This document shows positions 22,747 through 29,694 of a stretch of 32,589 nucleotides of DNA, in pieces; the first letter of the stretch is position 1, and each line of letters starts with the position of its first letter. The DNA lies in NCBI GenBank assembly GCA_035502855.1, contig DATJTX010000011.1:1-32589 (forward strand). The letters run 5' to 3'. A program made the translations under genes and the position numbers. Source of the DNA: Candidatus Baltobacteraceae bacterium (lineage in GTDB: Bacteria; Vulcanimicrobiota; Vulcanimicrobiia; Vulcanimicrobiales; Vulcanimicrobiaceae). The notes beneath the pieces were generated by a model, which had not been told where the DNA came from, searched no databases, and worked only from the letters and a program-made list of their open reading frames with translations.

Positions 22747-25644
22747 ATGATTCCTGCACTGCTTCTCGGCGCCGCGCTCGAGTTTCGCAACATCGGGCCG
22801 TTTGACGGACGGCTCGACACCGTTGCGGGCGTTCCATCTGACCCGGCGATCTATTACGCGGGTGGTCTCGGCGGCATGTTCAAGAGCACGAACGGCGGCG
22901 AAACGTGGTCGTCGATCTTCAATAACGAGCCGGTCAGTTCGATCAGCGCCATCGCGGTCGCGCCGTCGAATCCGTCGATTCTGTACGCCGGTACCGGCGA
23001 GCAGAATTTGCGCAACGACGTTGCGTTCGGCGACGGCATGTGGCGCTCGAGCGACGCGGGTAAAACCTGGACGCATGACGGACTCGACGCCACCGGATCG
23101 ATCGCCGCGGTCGCGGTGGATGCGAGCAATCCGGATCGCGTCTTCGTCGCGGCGCTCGGCGACGTGTATCGCGCCAGCACCGATCGCGGTATCTACCGGA
23201 CGACCGACGGCGGCAAGACCTGGCAAAAAGTTCTCTATACCGACGATCGCACCGGCGGCTCGAGCATCGCGATCGATCCGGCCGATCCGAACGTGATCTT
23301 CGCCGGCATGTGGGAAGGCTGGCGCAACGCGTATCATCTCACCAGCGGCGGTCCCAACGACGGCATCTACGAATCGACCGACGGCGGCGACCACTGGACG
23401 CGCTTGCAAGGCCACGGCCTGCCGAGCGGCGTCACCGGACGCATCGCGCTCGCGTTCGCGCCGAGCAATCCGCAGCGGATCTATGCGATGATCGAATCAT
23501 CGCAAGGAACGCTCTGGCGCAGCGACGATCGCGGCAAGACCTGGACGATGGTGAACACCTCACACGGCATCGATCAGCGGCCGTTCTATTTCACCTCGCT
23601 CGCCGTCGATCCGAAGAACGAGAATCACGTCTACTTCATGTCGGTCGAGATTTGGCAAACCACCGACGGCGGAAAGACGGTTCACACGATCAAGCGTCCG
23701 GCCGGGTTCGGCGACAACCATCAGATGTGGATCGATCCCTCGAATCCCGCGCGCCTTGCCGTTGCCAGTGATGACGGCATCGCCGTAAGCGTCGACGGAA
23801 CGAACACGCTGACCTGGAAGCCGATGCCGATCGCGCAGCCGTATCATCTCGACGTCGATGACCGCGTTCCGTACACGATTTGCGCCGAGGATCAAGACGC
23901 CGGCAGCGCCTGCGGCCCGAGCAACAGCCTCGAATACCAAGGCATCGGCCTAGGCGACTTTTTCTACGCCGGCGGCGGGGAGAGCGGTTGGATTCTTTTC
24001 GACCGGGCGGATTCGAACATCATCTACGGCGACGGCTACCAAGGATCGCTCACGCGATTCGATCGCCGAACCACGCAAGTGCATGCGATCAACGTGTGGC
24101 CCGAAGACGCGATGGGGTGGCCGGCGGCTCCGCTCAAATATCGCTTTCAATGGACCTCGCCGCTCGCGATGCCGCCGCAGCATCCGCACCGGCTCTTCAT
24201 GGGCGGGAACCGAATCTTCGAAACCGACGACGGCGGGGCCACCTGGCGCCCGATCAGCCCCGACCTGACCCGCAACAACAAGGCGCGCCAACAACTCTCC
24301 GGTACGCCGCTCACGCCCGACAATACCAGCGTCGAATATTACAACGTCGTCTTCAGCATCGGTCCGTCGAGCGTTCGCGACGGCGAAATTTGGGCCGGCA
24401 CCGACGACGGCCGCGTGTGGCTCACGCGTGATGACGGATCGCACTGGCAAAACGTCACGCCGCCGCAGTTCCGTTTCGTGCCGAAACAGCATTGGCTGCG
24501 CGTCGACTACGTCGCGCCCTCGCCCTTCGACGCGGCGACGGCCTATGTCGCGGCCGACGCGCACAAGTGGGGCGATCGCGCACCGCATCTGTTCGTCACC
24601 CACGACTACGGCAAGAGCTGGAGCGTGATCTCGAACGGATTGCCGCAGAACAGCTACACGCGCATGATTCGCCCCGACCCGTTCCGCCGAGGTATGCTCT
24701 ACGCCGGAACCGAGACCGCGCTCTGGTATTCCTACGACGACGGCGCGTCGTGGACGCAATTCGGGTTCGGATTGCCGACGGCCCCGTATTACGACTTCAA
24801 GATCCAGCGGCGCTTCGACGATCTCGTCGTTGCGACGCACGGGCGCGGCATCTGGATTCTCGACGACCTGCATCCGCTGCAAGAGATGAGCGCAGCCGTC
24901 CGCGCGCAGCCGCTGCACCTCTTCACGCTGCGCGATGCCTATCGCTTCGAGCTGCGGCCGAGCCTGGCGACCGCGTCGATCTGGGGAGAGAACCCCGGAT
25001 ACGGCGCCGACGTCGATTTCTGGTTGTCGGCGGTGCCCGCACACGCTCACGTGACGGTTGAAATTCTCGACGGAGCGCACGTGATCCGAACGATCGGCGT
25101 GAAGAAACCGATCGCCGGCATCAATCGCGTTTGGTGGAATCTGCGCTACGACAAGATCGAACTTGCTGCAAACTACGTTCCTTGGAACCCCGGCGGCTTT
25201 GCGGGGCCGCTCGCCATTCCGGGACGCTACACCGTTCGAGTGCTTGCCGGCGGACGAACCGTCCAAGGGTCGGTGCGCGTGCTGCAAGACCCGCGCTCGA
25301 CCGCGTCGCCCGCGGCCCTGCGGGAGCAACTCGCGTTCGTGCTGCGCATTCGCGGGGATCTCGTGTCGCTGACGAAAACGATCGATCGTTTACAGGCGCT
25401 CAAGAAAAAGAAACCCGCGCAGGCCGCGGCGATCGACACCCTGCTGCGCCGCATTTACACGCCGGGTTTGACCCAGGGCGAGGACGCGCTGCGCGTGCAG
25501 GAGCGCGTCTACGGGCGTTTGAGCTTCCTCGCATCGGATGTTCGCTCCGGCGAGGCGGCGCCGACACGCGCTGATTACCAGGTCTTGCGATTGCTCGAAA
25601 CGCAGGCAAATACGCTCAACGCCCAGGCACGCGCCTATTTCTGA
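22747..25644 (+). CDS. BNR/VPS10 (sortilin)-like beta-propeller protein (965 aa)
   Basis: The protein consists mainly of BNR/Asp-box propeller repeats: STNGGETWSSIF, SSDAGKTWTHDG, TTDGGKTWQKVL, STDGGDHWTRLQ, SDDRGKTWTMVN, TTDGGKTVHTI, TDDGGATWRPIS, TRDDGSHWQNV, THDYGKSWSVIS and SYDDGASWTQFG. The C-terminal 250 residues carry a beta-rich domain (PGRYTVRVLAGG, about 825-840) and a helical tail. Such proteins resemble VPS10/sortilin-type or glycosyl-hydrolase-like proteins that commonly accompany TonB receptors and peptidases in soil bacteria; no activity is established. The family normally has a full signal peptide. Here only MIPALLLGAALEFRNIG precedes the first blade, so export is uncertain. 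It starts 3 bp after the hydrolase stop and overlaps the convergent decarboxylase gene by 10 bp. Confidence 0.85.
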   Translation: MIPALLLGAALEFRNIGPFDGRLDTVAGVPSDPAIYYAGGLGGMFKSTNGGETWSSIFNNEPVSSISAIAVAPSNPSILYAGTGEQNLRNDVAFGDGMWRSSDAGKTWTHDGLDATGSIAAVAVDASNPDRVFVAALGDVYRASTDRGIYRTTDGGKTWQKVLYTDDRTGGSSIAIDPADPNVIFAGMWEGWRNAYHLTSGGPNDGIYESTDGGDHWTRLQGHGLPSGVTGRIALAFAPSNPQRIYAMIESSQGTLWRSDDRGKTWTMVNTSHGIDQRPFYFTSLAVDPKNENHVYFMSVEIWQTTDGGKTVHTIKRPAGFGDNHQMWIDPSNPARLAVASDDGIAVSVDGTNTLTWKPMPIAQPYHLDVDDRVPYTICAEDQDAGSACGPSNSLEYQGIGLGDFFYAGGGESGWILFDRADSNIIYGDGYQGSLTRFDRRTTQVHAINVWPEDAMGWPAAPLKYRFQWTSPLAMPPQHPHRLFMGGNRIFETDDGGATWRPISPDLTRNNKARQQLSGTPLTPDNTSVEYYNVVFSIGPSSVRDGEIWAGTDDGRVWLTRDDGSHWQNVTPPQFRFVPKQHWLRVDYVAPSPFDAATAYVAADAHKWGDRAPHLFVTHDYGKSWSVISNGLPQNSYTRMIRPDPFRRGMLYAGTETALWYSYDDGASWTQFGFGLPTAPYYDFKIQRRFDDLVVATHGRGIWILDDLHPLQEMSAAVRAQPLHLFTLRDAYRFELRPSLATASIWGENPGYGADVDFWLSAVPAHAHVTVEILDGAHVIRTIGVKKPIAGINRVWWNLRYDKIELAANYVPWNPGGFAGPLAIPGRYTVRVLAGGRTVQGSVRVLQDPRSTASPAALREQLAFVLRIRGDLVSLTKTIDRLQALKKKKPAQAAAIDTLLRRIYTPGLTQGEDALRVQERVYGRLSFLASDVRSGEAAPTRADYQVLRLLETQANTLNAQARAYF

Positions 25645-26015
25645 TACGCATTGACGGCGCGTTCGGCGGCGCGGAGCGCTTCGGCTGCGACCGGAACCCC
25701 GGCGTAGACGGCGGTGTGCAGGATGACCTCGATGATCTCGTCTTCGGTGAGGCCGTTGTTGAGCGCGCCGCGCACGTGTGTTTCGAACTCCGGCCAGCGG
25801 CCGAGGGTGGAGAGAATCGCGAGGTTGATGATGCTGCGCTCGCGCAGCGCCAGTCCCGGCCTGATCCACACGTTCGCCCAAACATGCTCGGCGGCGAAAT
25901 CGGCGAAGGCCTTTTGAAACTTCGAGGGCGCCGCCCCGTGGAGGTCGACGTACTCGTCGCCCAGCACGGTGCGCCGGAGGGCCTTGCCCTGGGCGATGCG
26001 TTCTGTTTCGTTCAT
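25635..26015 (-). CDS. Carboxymuconolactone decarboxylase (AhpD-like) family protein
   Basis: I take the ATG at 26015 (MNETERIAQGKALRRTVLGDEYV) because family homology begins there; an upstream ATG at 26108 would add 31 unlikely residues. The 126-aa protein has the CMD fold features LRERSIINLAIL, the conserved NNGLTEDEIIEVILHTAVYAGVPVA segment with its His, and a helical C-terminus. The redox CxxC pair of AhpD is absent, so it is closer to gamma-carboxymuconolactone decarboxylase (PcaC-like) proteins. No protocatechuate pathway genes are nearby and the reaction is uncertain. Its last 10 bp overlap the propeller gene end to end. Confidence 0.88.
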   Translation of the reverse strand: MNETERIAQGKALRRTVLGDEYVDLHGAAPSKFQKAFADFAAEHVWANVWIRPGLALRERSIINLAILSTLGRWPEFETHVRGALNNGLTEDEIIEVILHTAVYAGVPVAAEALRAAERAVNAYQK

Positions 26016-26161
26016 TCGTGCACTGTACTCCGCGCGCGAGGAGAGCGTCAACGTTTCGGGAACGGAAGGCCACGGACCGGCGTGGGTGAACGGGGGCCCG
26101 CTCGGCACCGAAGCGAGTTACTTCGTGGCAATTCGCCAAGGTTGGGTAGATAAAAGAATAG

Positions 26162-26180
26162 CGGTTGCGCGACGCAACCG
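26162..26180 (+). promoter_or_regulatory. Perfect 8-bp hairpin upstream of the membrane-protein gene
   Basis: CGGTTGCG at 26162-26169 and CGCAACCG at 26173-26180 form a perfect stem with a CGA loop, 31 bases before the ATG at 26212. An AT-rich GATAAAAGAATA lies just upstream (26149-26160). It could be an operator or an mRNA 5' structure next to the ribosome binding site. No poly-T follows, so it is not a terminator. Confidence 0.4.
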
Positions 26181-26211
26181 AACACCCATCCCTTAGGAGG
26201 AACACAATCTC

Positions 26212-26874
26212 ATGACTACGTCTCACGTCCACGGTGAACGAACGGTCGTCGAAGTCGAGACCGCCGGTTCGGTTATCGAGGCTGGAGCCGGAGTTGCCGT
26301 CATTGCCTTAGCCATTATCGGTTTGGCGCGTGGCGACAATGGATTCGTCACGGCCATTGCGGCGATCGTTCTCGGCGCGGCGCTATTCGCGCAAGGCGGA
26401 GCGATCGCAGCTCAATACTCCAAACTCGTCGATCTCATCAGCGGAGGCGCGATCGGCGCGATCGAACTCGGCGGCGGCATGGGCAGCGATATCATTGCCG
26501 GTGCCGCGGTCGTCGTGCTCGGCATTCTCGGGTTGATCGGCTTTTCGCCGGGCATCCTGCTGGCGAGTGCCGTCATCGCCGCCGGCGCAACGCTGCTGTT
26601 AGGTTCTGCCAGCATCGAGCGCCTGGCGATGTTTCGCGCCAGCGCTGCCGGCCTCAGCGAGATGGCCACGAAGCTCACGCAAGCCACCGTCGCGAGCGCG
26701 GTGACCGCACAGGTCCTCACCGGCTGCGGCGCCATCGTACTCGGCATCATCGCTCTGGCGATGCCGGCGCACGCCATCGCGCTTACGCTGATCGCGCTTC
26801 TGGCGCTCGGCGGATCGATAATGGTTACCGGCGCGGCGCTTACCGGCCGTCTGATGCAATTCTTCGAACGCTGA
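26212..26874 (+). CDS. Six-helix membrane protein with three repeated hairpins (HdeD/DUF308-like)
   Basis: The 220-aa hydrophobic protein has three similar units of about 60-70 residues, each made of two transmembrane helices. They start near residue 20 (GSVIEAGAGVAVIALAIIGLA), near 93 (GSDIIAGAAVVVLGILGLIG) and near 165 (TAQVLTGCGAIVLGIIALAM). Each ends with a Gly/Ala-rich second helix and an LxxL-type tail. This architecture recalls HdeD/DUF308 proteins, some of which act in acid or stress resistance, but the match is by pattern only. The N-terminus is a polar tail with two His. AGGAGG at 26196-26201 lies 10 bases before the start. It stands alone between divergent and convergent neighbours, so it has its own promoter in the 196-bp upstream gap. 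Confidence 0.72.
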   Translation: MTTSHVHGERTVVEVETAGSVIEAGAGVAVIALAIIGLARGDNGFVTAIAAIVLGAALFAQGGAIAAQYSKLVDLISGGAIGAIELGGGMGSDIIAGAAVVVLGILGLIGFSPGILLASAVIAAGATLLLGSASIERLAMFRASAAGLSEMATKLTQATVASAVTAQVLTGCGAIVLGIIALAMPAHAIALTLIALLALGGSIMVTGAALTGRLMQFFER

Positions 26875-26905
26875 TCCCGATCGCCCAACCATCCGCGCCG
26901 CGCGG

Positions 26906-28870
26906 CTATGACGATGCTTGCGCGACGCGGCGGCGCTGGAAGCGCCGCGGTACACGCGGACTGGGTTCGCGCCGGTCGAGCATGATCGGCAACTCAGCCG
27001 TCACGCGATTACCGCGGCGCGTGCGCGCGATCGTGAGCGCGCGCGCGAGGTTCTCGACCAGCAGTAAGCCGCGTCCGCCTTCGGCGAGAGCGTCGGGCTG
27101 CGCGACCGCATGGACGATCGGCTGGCCTTCGTCGGCGACGTGCAAGAACGCGCCGTCTTCCATGATCTCGAGCGTGATCTCGGCCGATCCGGGCGTATGG
27201 CGTGCCACGTTGCCGACCAGTTCACCGAAAATGAGTTCCGGTGCGGACAGGTCGGTTCCGTCGGACGCGAACTCGCCCAGATGCCAGAGGAACGCGCGCT
27301 TGGCGCGGCGGGCGGCCGACGCGCTGCGCGCGTCGATCGTCCAGGTCTTCACCGTGTTCACACGCGCGAATCCGATGTCGGTGATGCCGATGAAGAGCAC
27401 GGCCGCGTCGTCGCCGGGAACGCTCCCGTCGAGTACGTCGCGCAGGATGACGTTCGCGATGTTCTCGGTGGCGTTGTAATACTCGCGGTTCACGATGTCG
27501 ATCAAACGCTCGACGCCGGCGGAGTAGTCGCGGCCCAATTTCCGGTCGACTTCGACCACGCCGTCGGTGAAGACGACGATCGCCGAACCGGCGTCGAGGG
27601 AGAGGGAATGTTGCCGGTACTCGGCGCGCCGGTCGGCGCCCATGATCAGACCGCCGCCGGTAATCTGCTCGACGACGCCGGTTGCGCGAACGGTGATCGG
27701 CATCGGGTGACCGGCCGACGCGTAGCGCAATACGCCGCTGGTCAGTGAAAGCTCGCCGTAGAAAAGCGTCACGAGCGGGCCGCTGTCGTCGCACGCGGCG
27801 CGATTGACGGCTTGCAGCACCTCCGAGGGCTGTTCGTACAAGCGCGCGGCCATGCGCACGGATTGACGCATCTGTGCCATCGTGCTCGCGGCTTGCAAGC
27901 CATGCCCCGAAACGTCGCCCACACTGATGCAGAGCCGTCCGTCACCGAGCAGAAAGACGTCGTACCAGTCGCCGCCGACGTCGGCGCCGGCGAGCGAAGG
28001 CGTGTACGACGCGTCGATGCGCACGCCCGGGACCTGCGGCAGATTTTGCGGAAGCAGCGCGCGCTGCAGCACGGTTGCGTTGTTGTGCTCTTGCTGCATG
28101 CGCGTGAGGATCGTACGGTATTCCCGTTCGGCGCCCGCGATCTCGTCGTCGCCGGGCAACGGATCTGGATGTTCGCCGCGCAGCAGTTCCTCGGCGTTCG
28201 TGCGCAATCGCTCCGCACGTCGCGCGACGTGGATCGCGAAGGCGACGGCGAGCGCCAGAAACAGCACCATACCGCCGAGGAGCGTCCCGAGCAAGATCGC
28301 CGAGAAGCGGCGAAGGTACAGGCTGGTGCTCGCGAGCGCGTTGACGGCGATCACACGCTCGGCGCGGTCGACGTCGCGTTTTGCGGTCACCAGCGTGGCA
28401 GAGAGTTTTGCCGTTGCGGGCGATGCGATCATCGCCTTCATCGTGGCCGAATCGCCGCGCCGCGCCGCGTAGAAATAGCGCGCCAGAAACGCGCTGCCGG
28501 TATCGACCGCGGTCGCGAATATGCCGGCGTACCGCCGCTCGCCCGGCGTCGCATCGGCCTCCGACACGAGGGTAGCCACGCGCCGGCGCACTTCTCGAAC
28601 CGCCGCACGAAATGCGGCGACGTCTCGCGCGTCGTCCGCCCGGCGGTAGCTGGTGGCGACGTCGTCTTCTTGGCTGAACGCGTTCTGCAGCGCGTCGTTG
28701 GCAAGGATCACCCGCTGGGTGTGATCGGCCCAAAACGCGGTTCGGCCGATTGCGGCTCGCGTGCTCACGGTATAGGCGAGCATTGCTGCCAGCACCACGA
28801 TCGGCACCAGTGCGATCAGAATCGCTTGGACGCGGAGTTGCGAGAAGAGCGTGCCCAAAGGCCGTACCAT
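26906..28870 (-). CDS. Membrane sensor SpoIIE/RsbU-type phosphatase fused to an anti-sigma-type HATPase domain
   Basis: In partner-switching systems, PP2C phosphatases dephosphorylate anti-anti-sigma factors and HATPase kinases bind sigma factors. This 654-aa protein combines both. It has TM1 (about 15-36), a helical extracytoplasmic sensor region (37-188), TM2 (190-213), a HAMP-like linker (214-262), then a SpoIIE domain. The SpoIIE metal ligands sit in GGDWYDVF (Asp301), GDVSGHG (Asp319), FTDGVVE (Asp436) and GDDAAVL (Asp487/488). A C-terminal RsbW-like HATPase domain (about 505-635) has the N-box ELVGNVARH (Asn554) and the G-box GGRGLLLVENLA. The fusion implies that phosphatase and kinase act on the same partner. 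The signal sensed is unknown. Its start lies 104 bp from the divergent small Cys/His gene. Confidence 0.92.
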   Translation of the reverse strand: MVRPLGTLFSQLRVQAILIALVPIVVLAAMLAYTVSTRAAIGRTAFWADHTQRVILANDALQNAFSQEDDVATSYRRADDARDVAAFRAAVREVRRRVATLVSEADATPGERRYAGIFATAVDTGSAFLARYFYAARRGDSATMKAMIASPATAKLSATLVTAKRDVDRAERVIAVNALASTSLYLRRFSAILLGTLLGGMVLFLALAVAFAIHVARRAERLRTNAEELLRGEHPDPLPGDDEIAGAEREYRTILTRMQQEHNNATVLQRALLPQNLPQVPGVRIDASYTPSLAGADVGGDWYDVFLLGDGRLCISVGDVSGHGLQAASTMAQMRQSVRMAARLYEQPSEVLQAVNRAACDDSGPLVTLFYGELSLTSGVLRYASAGHPMPITVRATGVVEQITGGGLIMGADRRAEYRQHSLSLDAGSAIVVFTDGVVEVDRKLGRDYSAGVERLIDIVNREYYNATENIANVILRDVLDGSVPGDDAAVLFIGITDIGFARVNTVKTWTIDARSASAARRAKRAFLWHLGEFASDGTDLSAPELIFGELVGNVARHTPGSAEITLEIMEDGAFLHVADEGQPIVHAVAQPDALAEGGRGLLLVENLARALTIARTRRGNRVTAELPIMLDRREPSPRVPRRFQRRRVAQASS

Positions 28871-28937
28871 GCAACGCCTTTCTTCGTCGGCACCTCAATC
28901 TCGCCTAGGCGCCTGCTTGCTTCCTTTCTCTCCACGC

Positions 28938-28964
28938 TTTTAACCGGTGGGGCGAGCCGGGTAT
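28938..28964 (+). promoter_or_regulatory. Candidate sigma-B/sigma-F-like promoter
   Basis: TTTTAA (28938-28943), 15 bp, then GGGTAT (28959-28964). The -10 hexamer equals the sigma-B/sigma-F consensus (GTTTAA or GTTT, about 12-17 bp, GGGTAT) and the -35 is close. The predicted transcript would start about 4 bases before the ATG at 28975, so it would be nearly leaderless. It sits between partner-switching genes of the type that control such sigma factors. Sequence match only, no experimental support. Confidence 0.5.
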
Positions 28965-28974
28965 CTTTCTCACC

Positions 28975-29274
28975 ATGGCCATCTCAAAGAAGAAAATCGA
29001 CGCGATTTACGATCTCCGCGAGGCCGCCGAGGCCAAGGCGATCGCCGAAAAGGAAGCGAGCGATCATCCCTCACCGCAGCGCCGGAGTGAATTGCTCGAT
29101 GCGCAGCTTACCCTCGAAGACAAGACGATAGTGGCCATCGAGGCCTGTCACGAATGCGGTCACGAGCACGAGGTGGGAATGCCGCATGGGCCGGCCGCCG
29201 ACGTGATTGCGCTCGACGTCAAACGCCGCCGTCGGCCGGCGTCGCCTGATGCGAACTCTGGGGAAGGTATTTGA
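28975..29274 (+). CDS. Small charged protein with a Cys/His cluster (99 aa), unknown function
   Basis: A plausible short gene. Residues 1-50 are highly charged and helical (MAISKKKIDAIYDLREAAEAKAIAEKEAS), suggesting a coiled-coil or helical hairpin. Then comes ACHECGHEHE (about 57-66), a compact set of two Cys and three His that could bind zinc or another metal. The end is basic (KRRRRPAS). No signal peptide, so likely cytoplasmic. I know no family for it. Its candidate promoter resembles sigma-B-type sites, and it lies between a SpoIIE/HATPase fusion and a stand-alone HATPase, so it may be a general-stress gene. Its last 56 bp overlap the convergent HATPase gene. Confidence 0.6.
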   Translation: MAISKKKIDAIYDLREAAEAKAIAEKEASDHPSPQRRSELLDAQLTLEDKTIVAIEACHECGHEHEVGMPHGPAADVIALDVKRRRRPASPDANSGEGI

Positions 29275-29644
29275 CCAACCGCAGCCGCCGCCCGCGATCG
29301 AGGTAATGCACCTCGTCGAGCAAGCGGTGCATGATGAGAAAACCGTAGCCGCGCGGCGATTCGCGCTCGCGCCGCTCGGCGACGACGTCGGACCGCAAAA
29401 AGCCGACGACGCGATCCTCGATCTCGACGACCACGCGTTCGTCGTCGCACGCGCACGACACGATCAGTGTCTGTCCGCCGCCGTGCTCCACCAGGTTCGC
29501 CAGTGCTTCGCCCAACGCGATCTCGAACTCGGAGAGATGCTCTCCCGAGAGCCAGGAGCGCACCGCATCGACGATGATCTTCCGCGCCCGATGCAGACTG
29601 TCTGCCGAGCGCTGAAAGTAGCGGCGATAGCTCGCGGGGTCCAT
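29219..29644 (-). CDS. Anti-sigma-factor-type HATPase (RsbW-like)
   Basis: This 141-aa single-domain GHKL ATPase acts in the cytoplasm, probably as a serine kinase/sigma-binding switch. The N-box is EIALGEALANLVEHGGG (about 41-57, Asn50), the G1-type box is VVVEIEDRVVGF (Asp77), and the G2-type box is SPRGYGFLIMHRLLDEV (about 96-112). The ATG at 29644 begins the domain. Upstream, GAGGAG precedes a four-codon ATG frame whose TAA overlaps this ATG (TAATG), a possible but unproven leader. The gene is co-oriented with the amidase-like gene 50 bp upstream. It is a likely partner of the neighbouring SpoIIE fusion. Its C-terminal 56 bp overlap the Cys/His gene in antisense. Confidence 0.85.
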   Translation of the reverse strand: MDPASYRRYFQRSADSLHRARKIIVDAVRSWLSGEHLSEFEIALGEALANLVEHGGGQTLIVSCACDDERVVVEIEDRVVGFLRSDVVAERRERESPRGYGFLIMHRLLDEVHYLDRGRRLRLVKYLPQSSHQATPADGGV

Positions 29645-29694
29645 TATAGAATGTTCATGCCCAAGCGCTCTCCTCGTTACACCGCGAATAGTGC

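Noticed and set aside
23950-25329. Long minus-strand open frame opposite the propeller gene
   Set aside because: Shadow frame; the plus strand carries regular Asp-box repeats.
26144-26149. GGGTAG as a second sigma-B-like -10 before the membrane-protein gene
   Set aside because: No GTTT-like -35 lies 12-17 bp upstream and the last base differs from the consensus; not strong enough to list.
27812-29131. 439-residue plus-strand frame opposite the SpoIIE/HATPase gene
   Set aside because: Shadow of the SpoIIE fusion, whose motifs are all intact on the minus strand; it also runs through the small Cys/His gene in another frame.
29645-29680. Four-codon leader frame whose TAA overlaps the HATPase ATG, behind GAGGAG
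   Set aside because: Too short to support as a gene; mentioned only as a possibility in the HATPase entry.
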